From Chloroflexota bacterium (GTDB lineage Bacteria > Chloroflexota > Anaerolineae > Aggregatilineales > Phototrophicaceae), in the NCBI GenBank assembly GCA_026707225.1, contig JAPOXG010000108.1:1-57187 (forward strand): a stretch of DNA of 57,187 nt. The letters run 5' to 3'. The notes beneath the pieces are model-generated. The model saw nothing but the letters and a program-made list of their open reading frames with translations. It ran no database searches and was not told the DNA's origin. The position numbers and the translations under genes were made by a program. Shown piece after piece: positions 25,482 to 33,502 of the stretch (positions are counted from its first letter, which is position 1; each line of letters begins with the position of its first letter).

Positions 25482-26315
25482 ATGATCGGCTACAAAGCAA
25501 AACGCGAACAGCTGGACCGCGATGGCTTCTGCCTGCTCGAAGGTCTCGTCGGCGAAGACATGCTGGAGCGGCTGCGCGCGGTGACTGACGGCGTCATCGC
25601 GCGGCAAGAGGCGGCGCACTTCGCCCGGAACCGAGCGCAAGGCAGCTTGATACGGGTGACGGAAGACCCCTTCATGGCGCGGCTCATCGCCCATCCGCCG
25701 ATCCTCGAGGCACTGGCCGGGCTCGGTTTCCCGGATCCTAAATACGGCAGCGGTTTCATCATCAGCAAGCCGCCGAAAAGCCCACCGCTGTTTTGGCATC
25801 AAGACGCGCGCTTCTGGAACGACCCTATCAGTTATACGCCGCGTACGATCCAGTGCTTCCTCATGATCTATCTGGTTGATACGACGCCGCATAATGGCTG
25901 CCTGCGTCTGATTCCGGGCTCGCATCTCAAGCGCCACCGGCTGCATGACGCGCTGCCGGACGCGCATGAAGACGATCTCAGCAAAGCCGAAGACACGGCG
26001 CACCTGGCGTTTCAGCGCGCTGAAGGCGAGGTCGATGTGCCGCTGAAAGCCGGCGATGTGGTTATGGGCAGCGCTCGTTTGCTGCATGCGGCGCACGGCA
26101 ACCGAAGCGATCAGCGCCGCACCAATATCACGCTCTGGTATTATCCCGAATTCGCCAAATTGCCGGCGCCGATACAAGCCTACCTGGCGGACTCAGATTG
26201 GCCCCTCGAGTGGGAGGCGCGGAATCGCGATTTGCTGGAGCCTTTGCGGCCCCGGTATGAAGGCGATGCCGCGCCCATCACCCTGAATCGGAAGCCCGGA
26301 CCCCAGCTGCGTTGA
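25482..26315 (+). CDS. Phytanoyl-CoA dioxygenase (PhyH) family protein
   Basis: A 277-residue Fe(II)/2-oxoglutarate oxygenase. The iron-binding HxD is in FWHQDARFW, the distal His in LLHAAHGNRS and the 2-oxoglutarate-binding Arg in QRRTNITLWY. The family hydroxylates varied small molecules; the substrate here is unknown. Its last 38 bp overlap the 3' end of the convergent beta-propeller gene, so the two transcripts would be complementary there. Confidence 0.9.
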   Translation: MIGYKAKREQLDRDGFCLLEGLVGEDMLERLRAVTDGVIARQEAAHFARNRAQGSLIRVTEDPFMARLIAHPPILEALAGLGFPDPKYGSGFIISKPPKSPPLFWHQDARFWNDPISYTPRTIQCFLMIYLVDTTPHNGCLRLIPGSHLKRHRLHDALPDAHEDDLSKAEDTAHLAFQRAEGEVDVPLKAGDVVMGSARLLHAAHGNRSDQRRTNITLWYYPEFAKLPAPIQAYLADSDWPLEWEARNRDLLEPLRPRYEGDAAPITLNRKPGPQLR

Positions 26316-27699
26316 GGGCGTACAGCTTCGCCCTTTGAAATTCAAACGCGAGCCGAACCGCCCCGCCGGCCAGCTCGGCGATGTCGCGCTCGCGCCAGCG
26401 CAGGACGCAGCTTGCGCCGCCCGTGGTGACAGGCAGGCAGTCGTCCAATGCGAAGCCGCGCAATGCCCTACCGCCGGCATCCATGATCCCCGCGCGAATC
26501 GAACCGCCCGGCTGAACCGAGGCGTTCAACGTCAGGCGCTCGTCAGTTAGTCTAATTGGATTCGTCTGCGCGTTTGAACAGCTAGACGCGTCAACAGGCA
26601 CATAGCCGGCGAAGCGATCCATCTCAAGCGTCGCCAGGTTCAGCGAGCCTTCGCGCCAATTATTGTGCAAGCCATTGCTGCCGCCGTAATAGATGCGAAC
26701 CGAGCCGTCGTGAATAATGGGGGCAGCGGCATAGACGCAGCCGCAATCGTAGGCGCCGTCGGGGTATGCGCCTTCGCCGCGCGCTATCAGCGCCTCGCCC
26801 GGGCAAAGCCGCTCCCAATTGACGCTGTCGACGCTGAATGCCAGCTCGGTGTCGACCGTGTCCCAGTCCGCCGCTCGCTCGTCGCCTTTGTGGAAAACCG
26901 AAGGCAGACCGATGTAGAGATTGCCGTAATGGCAGATCGGCAGGGAATAGATCTGGTCGTGGGCATCGGCACCGCGCATGATCTCGACCGGATTCGACCA
27001 GTTGACGAAGTCGGCGCTTTCGCTGCGCAAGACGGTGCGGATGCCATCCGACCAGCCGCGCGTGATGCAGACGTAGCGCTCGCGCTCGGGCGACCAGATC
27101 GCATTATTGTGGCAGTCGCCGACGGCGTCGTGCTCCTCCCAGAGTACCGGCTGGGACCAGCGGGCGCCATCGGCGGAGAAGCAGGTTGCCATTCGGCCCG
27201 CGCTGGCATTGCGGTGAATGAACTTGTAGGTCCGCGCCGGGTCGGGCTCGCGCCTGTCTTTGAAGACGCCACCGGCATGCAGGCCGTGGGTCGCGCGGCG
27301 CATGACCAGGTTGTTGGCGGCCGAGCCTTCAAAGTCGATGATGCCCAGTTCCGGCTTTTCCCATGTGACGCCGTCGGCGGAGATGGCGTACAGCAAGCCC
27401 TCTTCACGCGCGCCCTGGCGATAGGGCTGGCTTGGGCGCTGCTCCAACGCCGTGTTGTTGGACGGCTCGTCATAAATGAAGGACTTGTACCAACACTTGA
27501 ATAAGCCGTCGTCTTCGTCGTAAATGACGTTGGGATAGACGTTGTCGAGCCGCGCTTCCCAGCGTTTGGGCGGGTCGGCGAAAAAGTCTTCGCTGAAGAG
27601 GGGGTTGGCGGGGTGCTTGTTGACCCTGCCGAGTTCCAGCTTGGCGTTGGCCGTGGAGGCGACGACGCGCGGGTCGAGGAATAGCAAAGACGTTGGCAT
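26278..27699 (-). CDS. Beta-propeller glycosidase-like protein
   Basis: A 473-residue protein with the repeated beta-strand pattern of five-bladed propellers of the GH32/43/62/130 type: VYPNVIYDEDDGLFKCWYKS, LLYAISADGVTWEKPELG, RMATCFSADGARWSQP and FSVDSVNWERL. Acidic residues in the right places could be catalytic, but I cannot assign a GH family. It has no signal peptide. ATG 27699 is used; the frame stays open to 28158 only because it shadows the neighbouring ADP-ribosylglycohydrolase gene, with an R3 repeat in between. It is likely part of the sugar-degrading island. Confidence 0.75.
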   Translation of the reverse strand: MPTSLLFLDPRVVASTANAKLELGRVNKHPANPLFSEDFFADPPKRWEARLDNVYPNVIYDEDDGLFKCWYKSFIYDEPSNNTALEQRPSQPYRQGAREEGLLYAISADGVTWEKPELGIIDFEGSAANNLVMRRATHGLHAGGVFKDRREPDPARTYKFIHRNASAGRMATCFSADGARWSQPVLWEEHDAVGDCHNNAIWSPERERYVCITRGWSDGIRTVLRSESADFVNWSNPVEIMRGADAHDQIYSLPICHYGNLYIGLPSVFHKGDERAADWDTVDTELAFSVDSVNWERLCPGEALIARGEGAYPDGAYDCGCVYAAAPIIHDGSVRIYYGGSNGLHNNWREGSLNLATLEMDRFAGYVPVDASSCSNAQTNPIRLTDERLTLNASVQPGGSIRAGIMDAGGRALRGFALDDCLPVTTGGASCVLRWRERDIAELAGGAVRLAFEFQRAKLYALNAAGVRASDSG

Positions 27700-27744
27700 A
27701 TGTTTCCAGGCTTTTCTCAACTGTATTGCCACATCCGCGCAAAA

Positions 27745-27767
27745 TGTAGGGGCGGCCCAATGGGTCG
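27745..27767 (+). repeat. R1 palindromic repeat, interrupted
   Basis: TGTAGGGGCGGCCCAATGGG runs directly into R3 copy c; the right arm of the palindrome is missing, as if R3 replaced or entered it. Confidence 0.65.
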
Positions 27768-27768
27768 A

Positions 27769-27859
27769 GTAGACACTGACCAACGGAGGGGGAGCTACGA
27801 CACAGCGAGACGCAGAGTATTTTGCGTGGGCAGCGGCATTGTCGCACCATTGTCTGCAG
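27769..27859 (+). repeat. R3 dispersed repeat, copy c
   Basis: Closely similar to 8914-9004 over its length (GTAGACACTGACC, CGGAGGGGGAGCTAC, GGGCAGCG, CATTGTCGC). It ends near TGTCTGCAG and lies between two minus-strand genes. Confidence 0.75.
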
Positions 27860-27890
27860 AGATTAGGCGGCTCGATAGCGCACAGTTTTC

Positions 27891-27918
27891 TCTGTGCCCT
27901 CTGTGCCTCTGCGGTGAA
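27891..27918 (+). repeat. R2 repeat arm without GxxExxY gene
   Basis: TTCTCTGTGCCCTCTGTGCC then TCTGCGGTGAA: the same sequence that forms the right end of the two GxxExxY elements, here alone next to the first ADP-ribosylglycohydrolase gene. Confidence 0.7.
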
Positions 27919-27922
27919 TGTT

Positions 27923-29224
27923 TCATTCCGCCAGCACCTTGGCCGCCAGCGCGGTGAAGCGATCCACCATATCGTCCAGCGCGAATTCCGGCTGCCCGAT
28001 GATGAAGGAATGCGCCTTGTTGTTGAAGTTGCGCGTCCAGCGCTCGGGGATGGCGTCTTTTCCGTATGCGGCGCCGAAGATGCTGCCGGCGGTGGCGGCG
28101 GTGCAGTCATTGTCCAAGCCCATGGCCACCGTCTCGCCGATGACCTTGCTGAAGTCATCGCCCCCGATGGCCAGCCCCCAGACCGTCAACGCGGCATTAT
28201 TGATCGTATGCACCGGGTGCATGCCATTATAACGCTCATCGGCGGCCGCGCGCGCCGCTCGATAATCCTGAATATCATCGGCGATTGCCAAAGCCCAGCG
28301 CAGCTCGCCCGCCAGCACGCAGTCGGCCGGTATTTCGCTCAAGCCCGCTTCGATCGCCTTCATCGGATCGCCCAGGGCGAAGGCGGCCGCGATGACGGCG
28401 GAAAAGTACATCGCGCCGTAGATGCCGTTGCGGCGGCTGCAGATGGTGGCATTGCGCCAGGAGAATTCAGCCGCTTTTTCGGGATAACCGGGCGCGGCAT
28501 AGCCCCAGGGGTCGGATTGGATGTCGCCGATGATCCAGAACTGGGTGGGATTGTCGACGATCGCCGCTTCCCATGCTGGCACACCGGCTTGCAGATTGGG
28601 AAGCACGGGCGATGCCGGCGAAACGGGCAAGTATTTGATCCAGGCGGCGCCGACATCGTCCACGCTGAAATCGAGGCCATATTCTTCCAGGACCAGCATG
28701 CCCAGCTGCGTATAGATGAGGTCGTCATCGGTGGGCACGCCGTCCATCTTTGAAGGCGTGAAGGCGTCACGCCGGCTCGTCTCATACTTCAGCTCGTTCG
28801 GCCGCTCGGCTTCGCTCCAATAGTCGGCGGGCGGGAAGGCATCGCCGAGATGCTCCGCCCAAGCCTCCATCTTGTCGATATCCCAAAGTTCAACAATCGA
28901 GCCAAGAACATTGCCGGCGCAGCGGCCCAGCCAGGCGCCCACGAGCCGATCGCGGTAGGTCGCTTCCGGCAGCTTGGTCCAGTAACGGCGTTCGCCATCC
29001 GGTCGCAGCGCGCGAATCGCGTCCAGGTCGTCCGGTTCAGCCGCGCGCAGCGCCGGGTCTTCGGGCAAGGCGCGCAGCTCCGCCAGCTTTTCGGCGAGCA
29101 GCGCCCGAATCTCCGCCATTTTCTCGTCCAAGCCCGCGGCGCCCGTTTCCGCCTTCAGCAGCGCCCAGTGGTTGATGCTTCGTTCAATATCTTGCAGCGG
29201 TTCAGGGTATTTGTAGTTGGTCAT
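27923..29224 (-). CDS. ADP-ribosylglycohydrolase family protein, paralogue 1
   Basis: A 433-residue DraG-fold protein, the most 3' of three tandem paralogues. Magnesium ligands are visible in GVPTDDDLIY and in the C-terminal LDNDCTAATAGS. A helical N-terminal extension (~1-95) is absent from typical DraG (~300 residues) and shared with its neighbours. The family removes ADP-ribose or related N/O-ribosyl groups from proteins or small molecules. Relative to paralogues 2 and 3 it differs in the central region (SPASPVLPNLQAG). Probably co-transcribed from 32.2 kb. Confidence 0.88.
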   Translation of the reverse strand: MTNYKYPEPLQDIERSINHWALLKAETGAAGLDEKMAEIRALLAEKLAELRALPEDPALRAAEPDDLDAIRALRPDGERRYWTKLPEATYRDRLVGAWLGRCAGNVLGSIVELWDIDKMEAWAEHLGDAFPPADYWSEAERPNELKYETSRRDAFTPSKMDGVPTDDDLIYTQLGMLVLEEYGLDFSVDDVGAAWIKYLPVSPASPVLPNLQAGVPAWEAAIVDNPTQFWIIGDIQSDPWGYAAPGYPEKAAEFSWRNATICSRRNGIYGAMYFSAVIAAAFALGDPMKAIEAGLSEIPADCVLAGELRWALAIADDIQDYRAARAAADERYNGMHPVHTINNAALTVWGLAIGGDDFSKVIGETVAMGLDNDCTAATAGSIFGAAYGKDAIPERWTRNFNNKAHSFIIGQPEFALDDMVDRFTALAAKVLAE

Positions 29225-29254
29225 GAGCGTCGCCTATAGACTTGTACGGTTAAG

Positions 29255-29303
29255 CGGGCGACCCAATAGGTCGCGTAGACACTGACCGCCGCTCGCCCCT
29301 ACT
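29255..29303 (+). repeat. Composite R1/R3 repeat
   Basis: GGGCGACCCAATAGGTCGCG, then the R3 end GTAGACACTGACC, then GCTCGCCCCTACT. It lies between ADP-ribosylglycohydrolase genes 1 and 2. Confidence 0.65.
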
Positions 29304-29369
29304 GTTTCGCGTGGTTGCGGGCGGGCGATCCAAAGATAGCCCCAACAGTTTCGCCACGGAAGGCGACAA

Positions 29370-30677
29370 CTAGCTGCCCGCGTGCACTTGCTCCGCCAGC
29401 GCGATGAAGCGGTCGATGGTGTCGTCAATGGCGAATGGCGACTGGTGATACAAGAAGGTATGCACTTTGTTGTTGAAGTTCTTGTACCAATGTTTGGGGA
29501 TGGCGCTCTTGCCATAAACGGCGCCCCAGATGCTGCCGGCGGTGGCGGCGGTGCAATCGTTGTCCTTGCCCATGGCCACCGTCTCGCCGATGACTTTGCT
29601 GTAATCGTCGCCGCCCACGGTCAAGCCCCAGACGGTCAGCACGGTGTTGTTGATGGCGTGCGCGCCGCCCATGACCGTGTAGCGCTCTTCGATGGCGGCG
29701 GCGGCATCGCGATAATTCGCGATCTGCGGCGCCATATCCAAGGCCCAGCGGGTCTCGCGCGCCAGCGTACAGTCGGCTGGGATCTCTTGCAAGCCGATCT
29801 CGAGCGCCTCAACCGTGCTATCGACGGCGAAGGCGGCTGATATCGCCGCTGAAAAGAACATGGCGGCATAGATGCCGTTGCGCCGGTGGCTGACGTAGGC
29901 GTCGCGATAGGCAATCTCCGCCGCCTTCTCCGGATAGCCGGGCGCGGCATAGCCCCAGGGGTCGGAGCGAATATCGGCGCCGATCCAGTTGAGGAAGCAG
30001 TTGTCGACCTCGGCCGCTTGCATCGGCGGCACGCCCTTGCGCAGATTGTCCAGCGCGATGCCTTCGGCGGTGAAGGCGAAGGGCAGGTATTTGATCCAGG
30101 CTTCGCCCAGATCGTCAGTGCTGAAATCGAGCCCGTACTCTTCCATGATCATCAGGCCGAGCAGCGTATAGTTCAGGTCATCGTCGGTGGGCACGCCATC
30201 CATCTTTGAGGGCGTGAAATCTTCGCGCAGGCTGGTCTGGTATTTCTTCATGTGGGGCTGTTCGGCGACGCTCCAATAATCGACCAGCGGGTATTCATCG
30301 CCGAGGTATTCCGCCCATTGTTCCATCCGCTCGACCGTCCAGCCCTCGACGATGGAGCCAAGCGTACAGCCGGCGCAGCGTCCCAGCCAGGAGCCCTCCA
30401 GTCGCTCGCGGAAATCGTCCGGCAGCGATGTCCACATGCGGCGCGACCCGGCCGGTCGCAGGCTGAGGATCGTCTCCAGGTCATCGGGCTCGGCGGCTTC
30501 CAGCGCGGCGTCATTGGGCAGCGCGTCCAACTCGGCCACCTTCTCGGCGATCACGGCTTCGATCTCAGCCACCTTCTCGGCGACGCCCTGAGCGCCGAAC
30601 TCGACCTTCTGCTGGGCGTAGGCGTTGAGCTTGCGCTCCCAGGCGGCCACTTTCTCCGGATACTCGTATAAACGCAT
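29370..30677 (-). CDS. ADP-ribosylglycohydrolase family protein, paralogue 2
   Basis: A 435-residue middle member of the triplet. GVPTDDDLNYTLLGLMIMEE and MGKDNDCTAATAGSIWGAVY hold the metal-binding acidic residues. It is closest to paralogue 3, sharing KVEFGAQGVAEKVAEIEA, LPNDAALE and the AFTAEGIALDNLRKG block. The shared N-terminal helical region is likely a lid or oligomerisation domain. R1-type repeats lie in both intergenic gaps, so hairpins would punctuate the mRNA. Predicted cytoplasmic; substrate unknown. Confidence 0.88.
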   Translation of the reverse strand: MRLYEYPEKVAAWERKLNAYAQQKVEFGAQGVAEKVAEIEAVIAEKVAELDALPNDAALEAAEPDDLETILSLRPAGSRRMWTSLPDDFRERLEGSWLGRCAGCTLGSIVEGWTVERMEQWAEYLGDEYPLVDYWSVAEQPHMKKYQTSLREDFTPSKMDGVPTDDDLNYTLLGLMIMEEYGLDFSTDDLGEAWIKYLPFAFTAEGIALDNLRKGVPPMQAAEVDNCFLNWIGADIRSDPWGYAAPGYPEKAAEIAYRDAYVSHRRNGIYAAMFFSAAISAAFAVDSTVEALEIGLQEIPADCTLARETRWALDMAPQIANYRDAAAAIEERYTVMGGAHAINNTVLTVWGLTVGGDDYSKVIGETVAMGKDNDCTAATAGSIWGAVYGKSAIPKHWYKNFNNKVHTFLYHQSPFAIDDTIDRFIALAEQVHAGS

Positions 30678-30727
30678 GGTACTCTCCTGTCTTATGTCTT
30701 ATCTCCAATTGCGTAACAATCTACTGT

Positions 30728-30754
30728 TGTAGGGGCGACTTATCAAGTCGCCCG
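30728..30754 (+). repeat. R1 palindromic repeat
   Basis: TGTAGGGGCGACTTATCAAG then TCGCCCG, in the gap between ADP-ribosylglycohydrolase genes 2 and 3. Confidence 0.85.
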
Positions 30755-30776
30755 AATTCAACAAAATATATTGCGT

Positions 30777-30803
30777 CGGGCGACCTAATAGGTCGCCCCT
30801 ACA
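30777..30803 (+). repeat. R1 palindromic repeat
   Basis: CGGGCGACCTAATAGGTCGC then CCCTACA, in opposite orientation to the copy 23 bp to its left; the pair could form one larger hairpin. Confidence 0.85.
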
Positions 30804-30850
30804 GATTTCCAACGAGAAGGAACGGGCCGGGTCGCCCCTAATATTCCTCT

Positions 30851-32155
30851 CTAATCCGAGACTACCCGTTCCGCCTGCGCGGCAAAGCGATTCACCACAT
30901 CGTCGAGGGCGAATGTCGGATGCCCGTTCAGGTAGCAATGAATCTTGTTGTTGAAGTTGCGCGTCCAGTGTTCGGGGATGGCGCCCGCCCCGTAGACGGC
31001 GCCGAAGACGCTGCCCGCGGTGGCGGCGGTGCAGTCATTGTCTTGGCCCATGGAGACGGTCTCGCCGATGACCTTGGTGCAGTCATCGCCGCCGACAGCC
31101 AAGCCCCAAATCGTCAGGGCGTTATTTTGGAAGGAATGCGACTTCCACATACCGGGGTAGCGCTCCTGGACTAAAGCGTCAGCGTCTTTGTAGCCGGAAA
31201 CAGACGGCGCTTTGTCCAGCGCCCAGCGGATTTCCCGCGCGGTAATGCTATCCGCCGGAATCTCTTCCAGGGCGATCCTCAGGGCGTCCATTGGGGCATC
31301 GACGGCGAAGGCGGCTGAAATGGCGGCAGACCAATACATGGCGGCGTAGACCCCGTTGCGCCGGTGGCTGATCATGGCATCGCGCCAAGCCAGCTCAGCC
31401 GCTTTCTCGGGCCAGCCGGGCGCGGCGTAGCCCCAGGGGTCGGAGCGGATATCGGCGCCAATCCAATTCTGGCAAGGATTCTTGAGCGCGCCCGCCTGCA
31501 TCGCCGGTACGCCCTGGCGCAGATTCTCCAGCGCGATGCCCTCGGCCGTGAATGCGAAGGGCAGGTATTTCACCCAGGCTTCGCCCATGTCCTCGACGCT
31601 GAAATCGGGTCCGTATTCTTCCAGGACCAGCAGACCAAGCAGCGTGTAGTTGAGGTCGTCATCGCTGGGCACACCATTCATCTTTGAGGGCGTGTAGTCG
31701 TGGCGTACGCTCATCTTCAAGCGGGGCAGATGCGGTTGTTCCGCCTGGCTCCAATAATCTACCAGCGGAAATGGGTCGCCCAGATAAGCCGCCCAGTTTT
31801 CCATGCGGTCGACCTTCCAGCCTTCGACGATGGAGCCGAGCGTGCAGCCGCTGCAGCGCGTCAGCCAGGCGCCTTCCAGCCGATCGCGGAAGTTGTCGGG
31901 CAGCGCAGTCAACAGGCGTCGCTCCCCTGGCGGGCGCAGCGCCTTGATCGCATCCAGATCGTCGGGCTCGGCCTTTTCCAGCGCGGCGTCGTTGGGCAGC
32001 GCGTCCAGCTCCGCTATCTTTTGCTTGAGCAGCGCTTCGATTTCGGCGACCTTTTCCGCCACGCCCTGCGCGCCAAACTCAACTTTCTGCGTGGCGTAGC
32101 GGTTGATTGTCAGATCCCAGTTTTCCACCGGCTCAGGGTAATCGAACAGTTTCAT
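30851..32155 (-). CDS. ADP-ribosylglycohydrolase family protein, paralogue 3
   Basis: A 434-residue first gene of the triplet, with the best promoter. GVPSDDDLNYTLLGLLVLEE replaces the usual Thr before DDD with Ser; QDNDCTAATAGSVFGAVYG holds the second acidic pair. N-terminal helices match paralogue 2. It faces the divergent sialidase-like gene across ~215 bp. The palindromic operator at its promoter suggests substrate-induced expression of the triplet. Confidence 0.88.
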   Translation of the reverse strand: MKLFDYPEPVENWDLTINRYATQKVEFGAQGVAEKVAEIEALLKQKIAELDALPNDAALEKAEPDDLDAIKALRPPGERRLLTALPDNFRDRLEGAWLTRCSGCTLGSIVEGWKVDRMENWAAYLGDPFPLVDYWSQAEQPHLPRLKMSVRHDYTPSKMNGVPSDDDLNYTLLGLLVLEEYGPDFSVEDMGEAWVKYLPFAFTAEGIALENLRQGVPAMQAGALKNPCQNWIGADIRSDPWGYAAPGWPEKAAELAWRDAMISHRRNGVYAAMYWSAAISAAFAVDAPMDALRIALEEIPADSITAREIRWALDKAPSVSGYKDADALVQERYPGMWKSHSFQNNALTIWGLAVGGDDCTKVIGETVSMGQDNDCTAATAGSVFGAVYGAGAIPEHWTRNFNNKIHCYLNGHPTFALDDVVNRFAAQAERVVSD

Positions 32156-32196
32156 GACAGTATCCTAGTCTATGGATTCAGCTTGCGGTCCCGCAG

Positions 32197-32225
32197 AGCA
32201 TAACAATTTGACGGGCGCGCGTCAA
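32197..32225 (-). promoter_or_regulatory. Promoter of the ADP-ribosylglycohydrolase triplet
   Basis: TTGACG (32225-32220), a 17-bp spacer and TATGCT (32202-32197), about 45 bp before ATG 32155. Confidence 0.6.
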
Positions 32226-32226
32226 A
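32207..32226. promoter_or_regulatory. Candidate operator (TTTGACG-N6-CGTCAAA)
   Basis: A perfect 7-6-7 inverted repeat overlapping the -35 box and spacer of the triplet promoter. Size and placement fit a dimeric repressor of LacI, GntR or similar type. No such regulator gene is adjacent. Confidence 0.6.
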
Positions 32227-32371
32227 GCGTTCGCTCTTCGCGATTGGCGTCGGTTCATTTCCTTGCGCTCTCGCACGCGGCAGATGAATATGGCGACCGA
32301 GCGTCAAGCCTGCCATAATACCTGCATCCGTTATCGTGCGGCGAAGCGATCAGCCACAGCAGCAGGACAGG

Positions 32372-33490
32372 ATGACCCACGACCGATATCCCAGCGCCAG
32401 CGTCCCGAGAGACGCCGAGCACATCACCGTCTACTACGACAGTGGCTACTTCGCTGGCTGGCCCTTCAATCACGGCTTCAAAGCCTTCACCAATGACGAG
32501 TTGCTCATCAGCTTTTCGCGCGGACCCTGCAACTATGGGGCGCGCCACGATCTAGGGCATCATGTGGTGGACGCGCGCGGAGGCGAATATGTCACCATGC
32601 GCTCGACGGATGGCGGGCGCACCTGGCCCCGCGACGGGCTGCAGTCCTTGGGTACGCGGTCGGATATCGAGCGCCCGCTCTATCAACAGCCGGCGGCCGG
32701 CCCGTCCGAATCATGCGATTGGACTTCGCCCGATTTCTTCCTGACAGCCGGCTTCGGCATCCCGCCCGAGCGCGACCAGGACATGGGTTACATTCAGTAT
32801 TCGCCCGACCGCGGGCGCACTTGGGGTGGTCCCTTTCGCATGCCCGCGTTCGGCTTTGCCTGGGTGCAGGTCAAGCCTGATTATATCGTGAGACCGGACG
32901 GGGTGGTGCTATTCTTCGTCACCGCCGGCCTGGGAGACGGCGCCGCCAGCAACCGGATCGTAGCCGTCTACGCCTCGCCCGATGCCGGTTTGAGCTGGCA
33001 TTACCTGGCGCCGATCATGGCGACATCGCCCGATGCCCGCTTCACCAAGCGCTATTACGCCAGCCCGGCCCTGCTGAACGACGGGCGGATTCTGGTCGCG
33101 CTGCGCTGCCAGATGGATGCGCGCAACGCCTGGCCCGAGGTCTTCGAATCGGACGACGGCGGGCGCAGTTGGCGCTTCCGCTCGCGGCTGAGCGATTGGG
33201 GCGGTCCGACTGATTTGACCCTGCTCGAAGACGGTCGACTGCTGGCGGTATACGGTTATCGCGTCCCGCCTTATGGCATCCGCGCGCGCCTGTCGGAAGA
33301 TGATGGCGCGACCTGGGGAGCGGAGCTCATCCTGCGCGATGACGGCGGTTCCTGGGATTTGGGTTATCCGCGAACGGCGCTGCTGGACGGCGGCAAGGTC
33401 ATCAGCGTGTATTATTTCAACCGCGCTGACGATAAGATTCAGCTAGACGGCGGCGTCCGCCATATCGCCGCTACCCTGTTTAAGCCTTAG
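32372..33490 (+). CDS. Sialidase-like (Asp-box/BNR) protein
   Basis: A 372-residue six-bladed propeller protein with five Asp boxes: STDGGRTW, SPDRGRTW, SPDAGLSW, SDDGGRSW and SEDDGATW. The family includes exo-alpha-sialidases and other glycosidases. An N-terminal Arg-containing strand (LISFSRGP) could be part of the Arg triad, but the full set of catalytic residues cannot be verified by eye. No signal peptide is seen, so it would act inside the cell or on imported sugars. ATG 32372 has AGGA close upstream. The enolase-superfamily gene starts 12 bp past its stop, so they are an operon. Confidence 0.82.
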   Translation: MTHDRYPSASVPRDAEHITVYYDSGYFAGWPFNHGFKAFTNDELLISFSRGPCNYGARHDLGHHVVDARGGEYVTMRSTDGGRTWPRDGLQSLGTRSDIERPLYQQPAAGPSESCDWTSPDFFLTAGFGIPPERDQDMGYIQYSPDRGRTWGGPFRMPAFGFAWVQVKPDYIVRPDGVVLFFVTAGLGDGAASNRIVAVYASPDAGLSWHYLAPIMATSPDARFTKRYYASPALLNDGRILVALRCQMDARNAWPEVFESDDGGRSWRFRSRLSDWGGPTDLTLLEDGRLLAVYGYRVPPYGIRARLSEDDGATWGAELILRDDGGSWDLGYPRTALLDGGKVISVYYFNRADDKIQLDGGVRHIAATLFKP

Positions 33491-33502
33491 GAGATTCATG
33501 CG

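Noticed and set aside
27700..28158. N-terminal extension of the beta-propeller ORF to 626 residues.
   Set aside because: The extra part runs across an R3 repeat and the opposite frame of the neighbouring gene; the ATG at 27699 matches the start of the family-like sequence.
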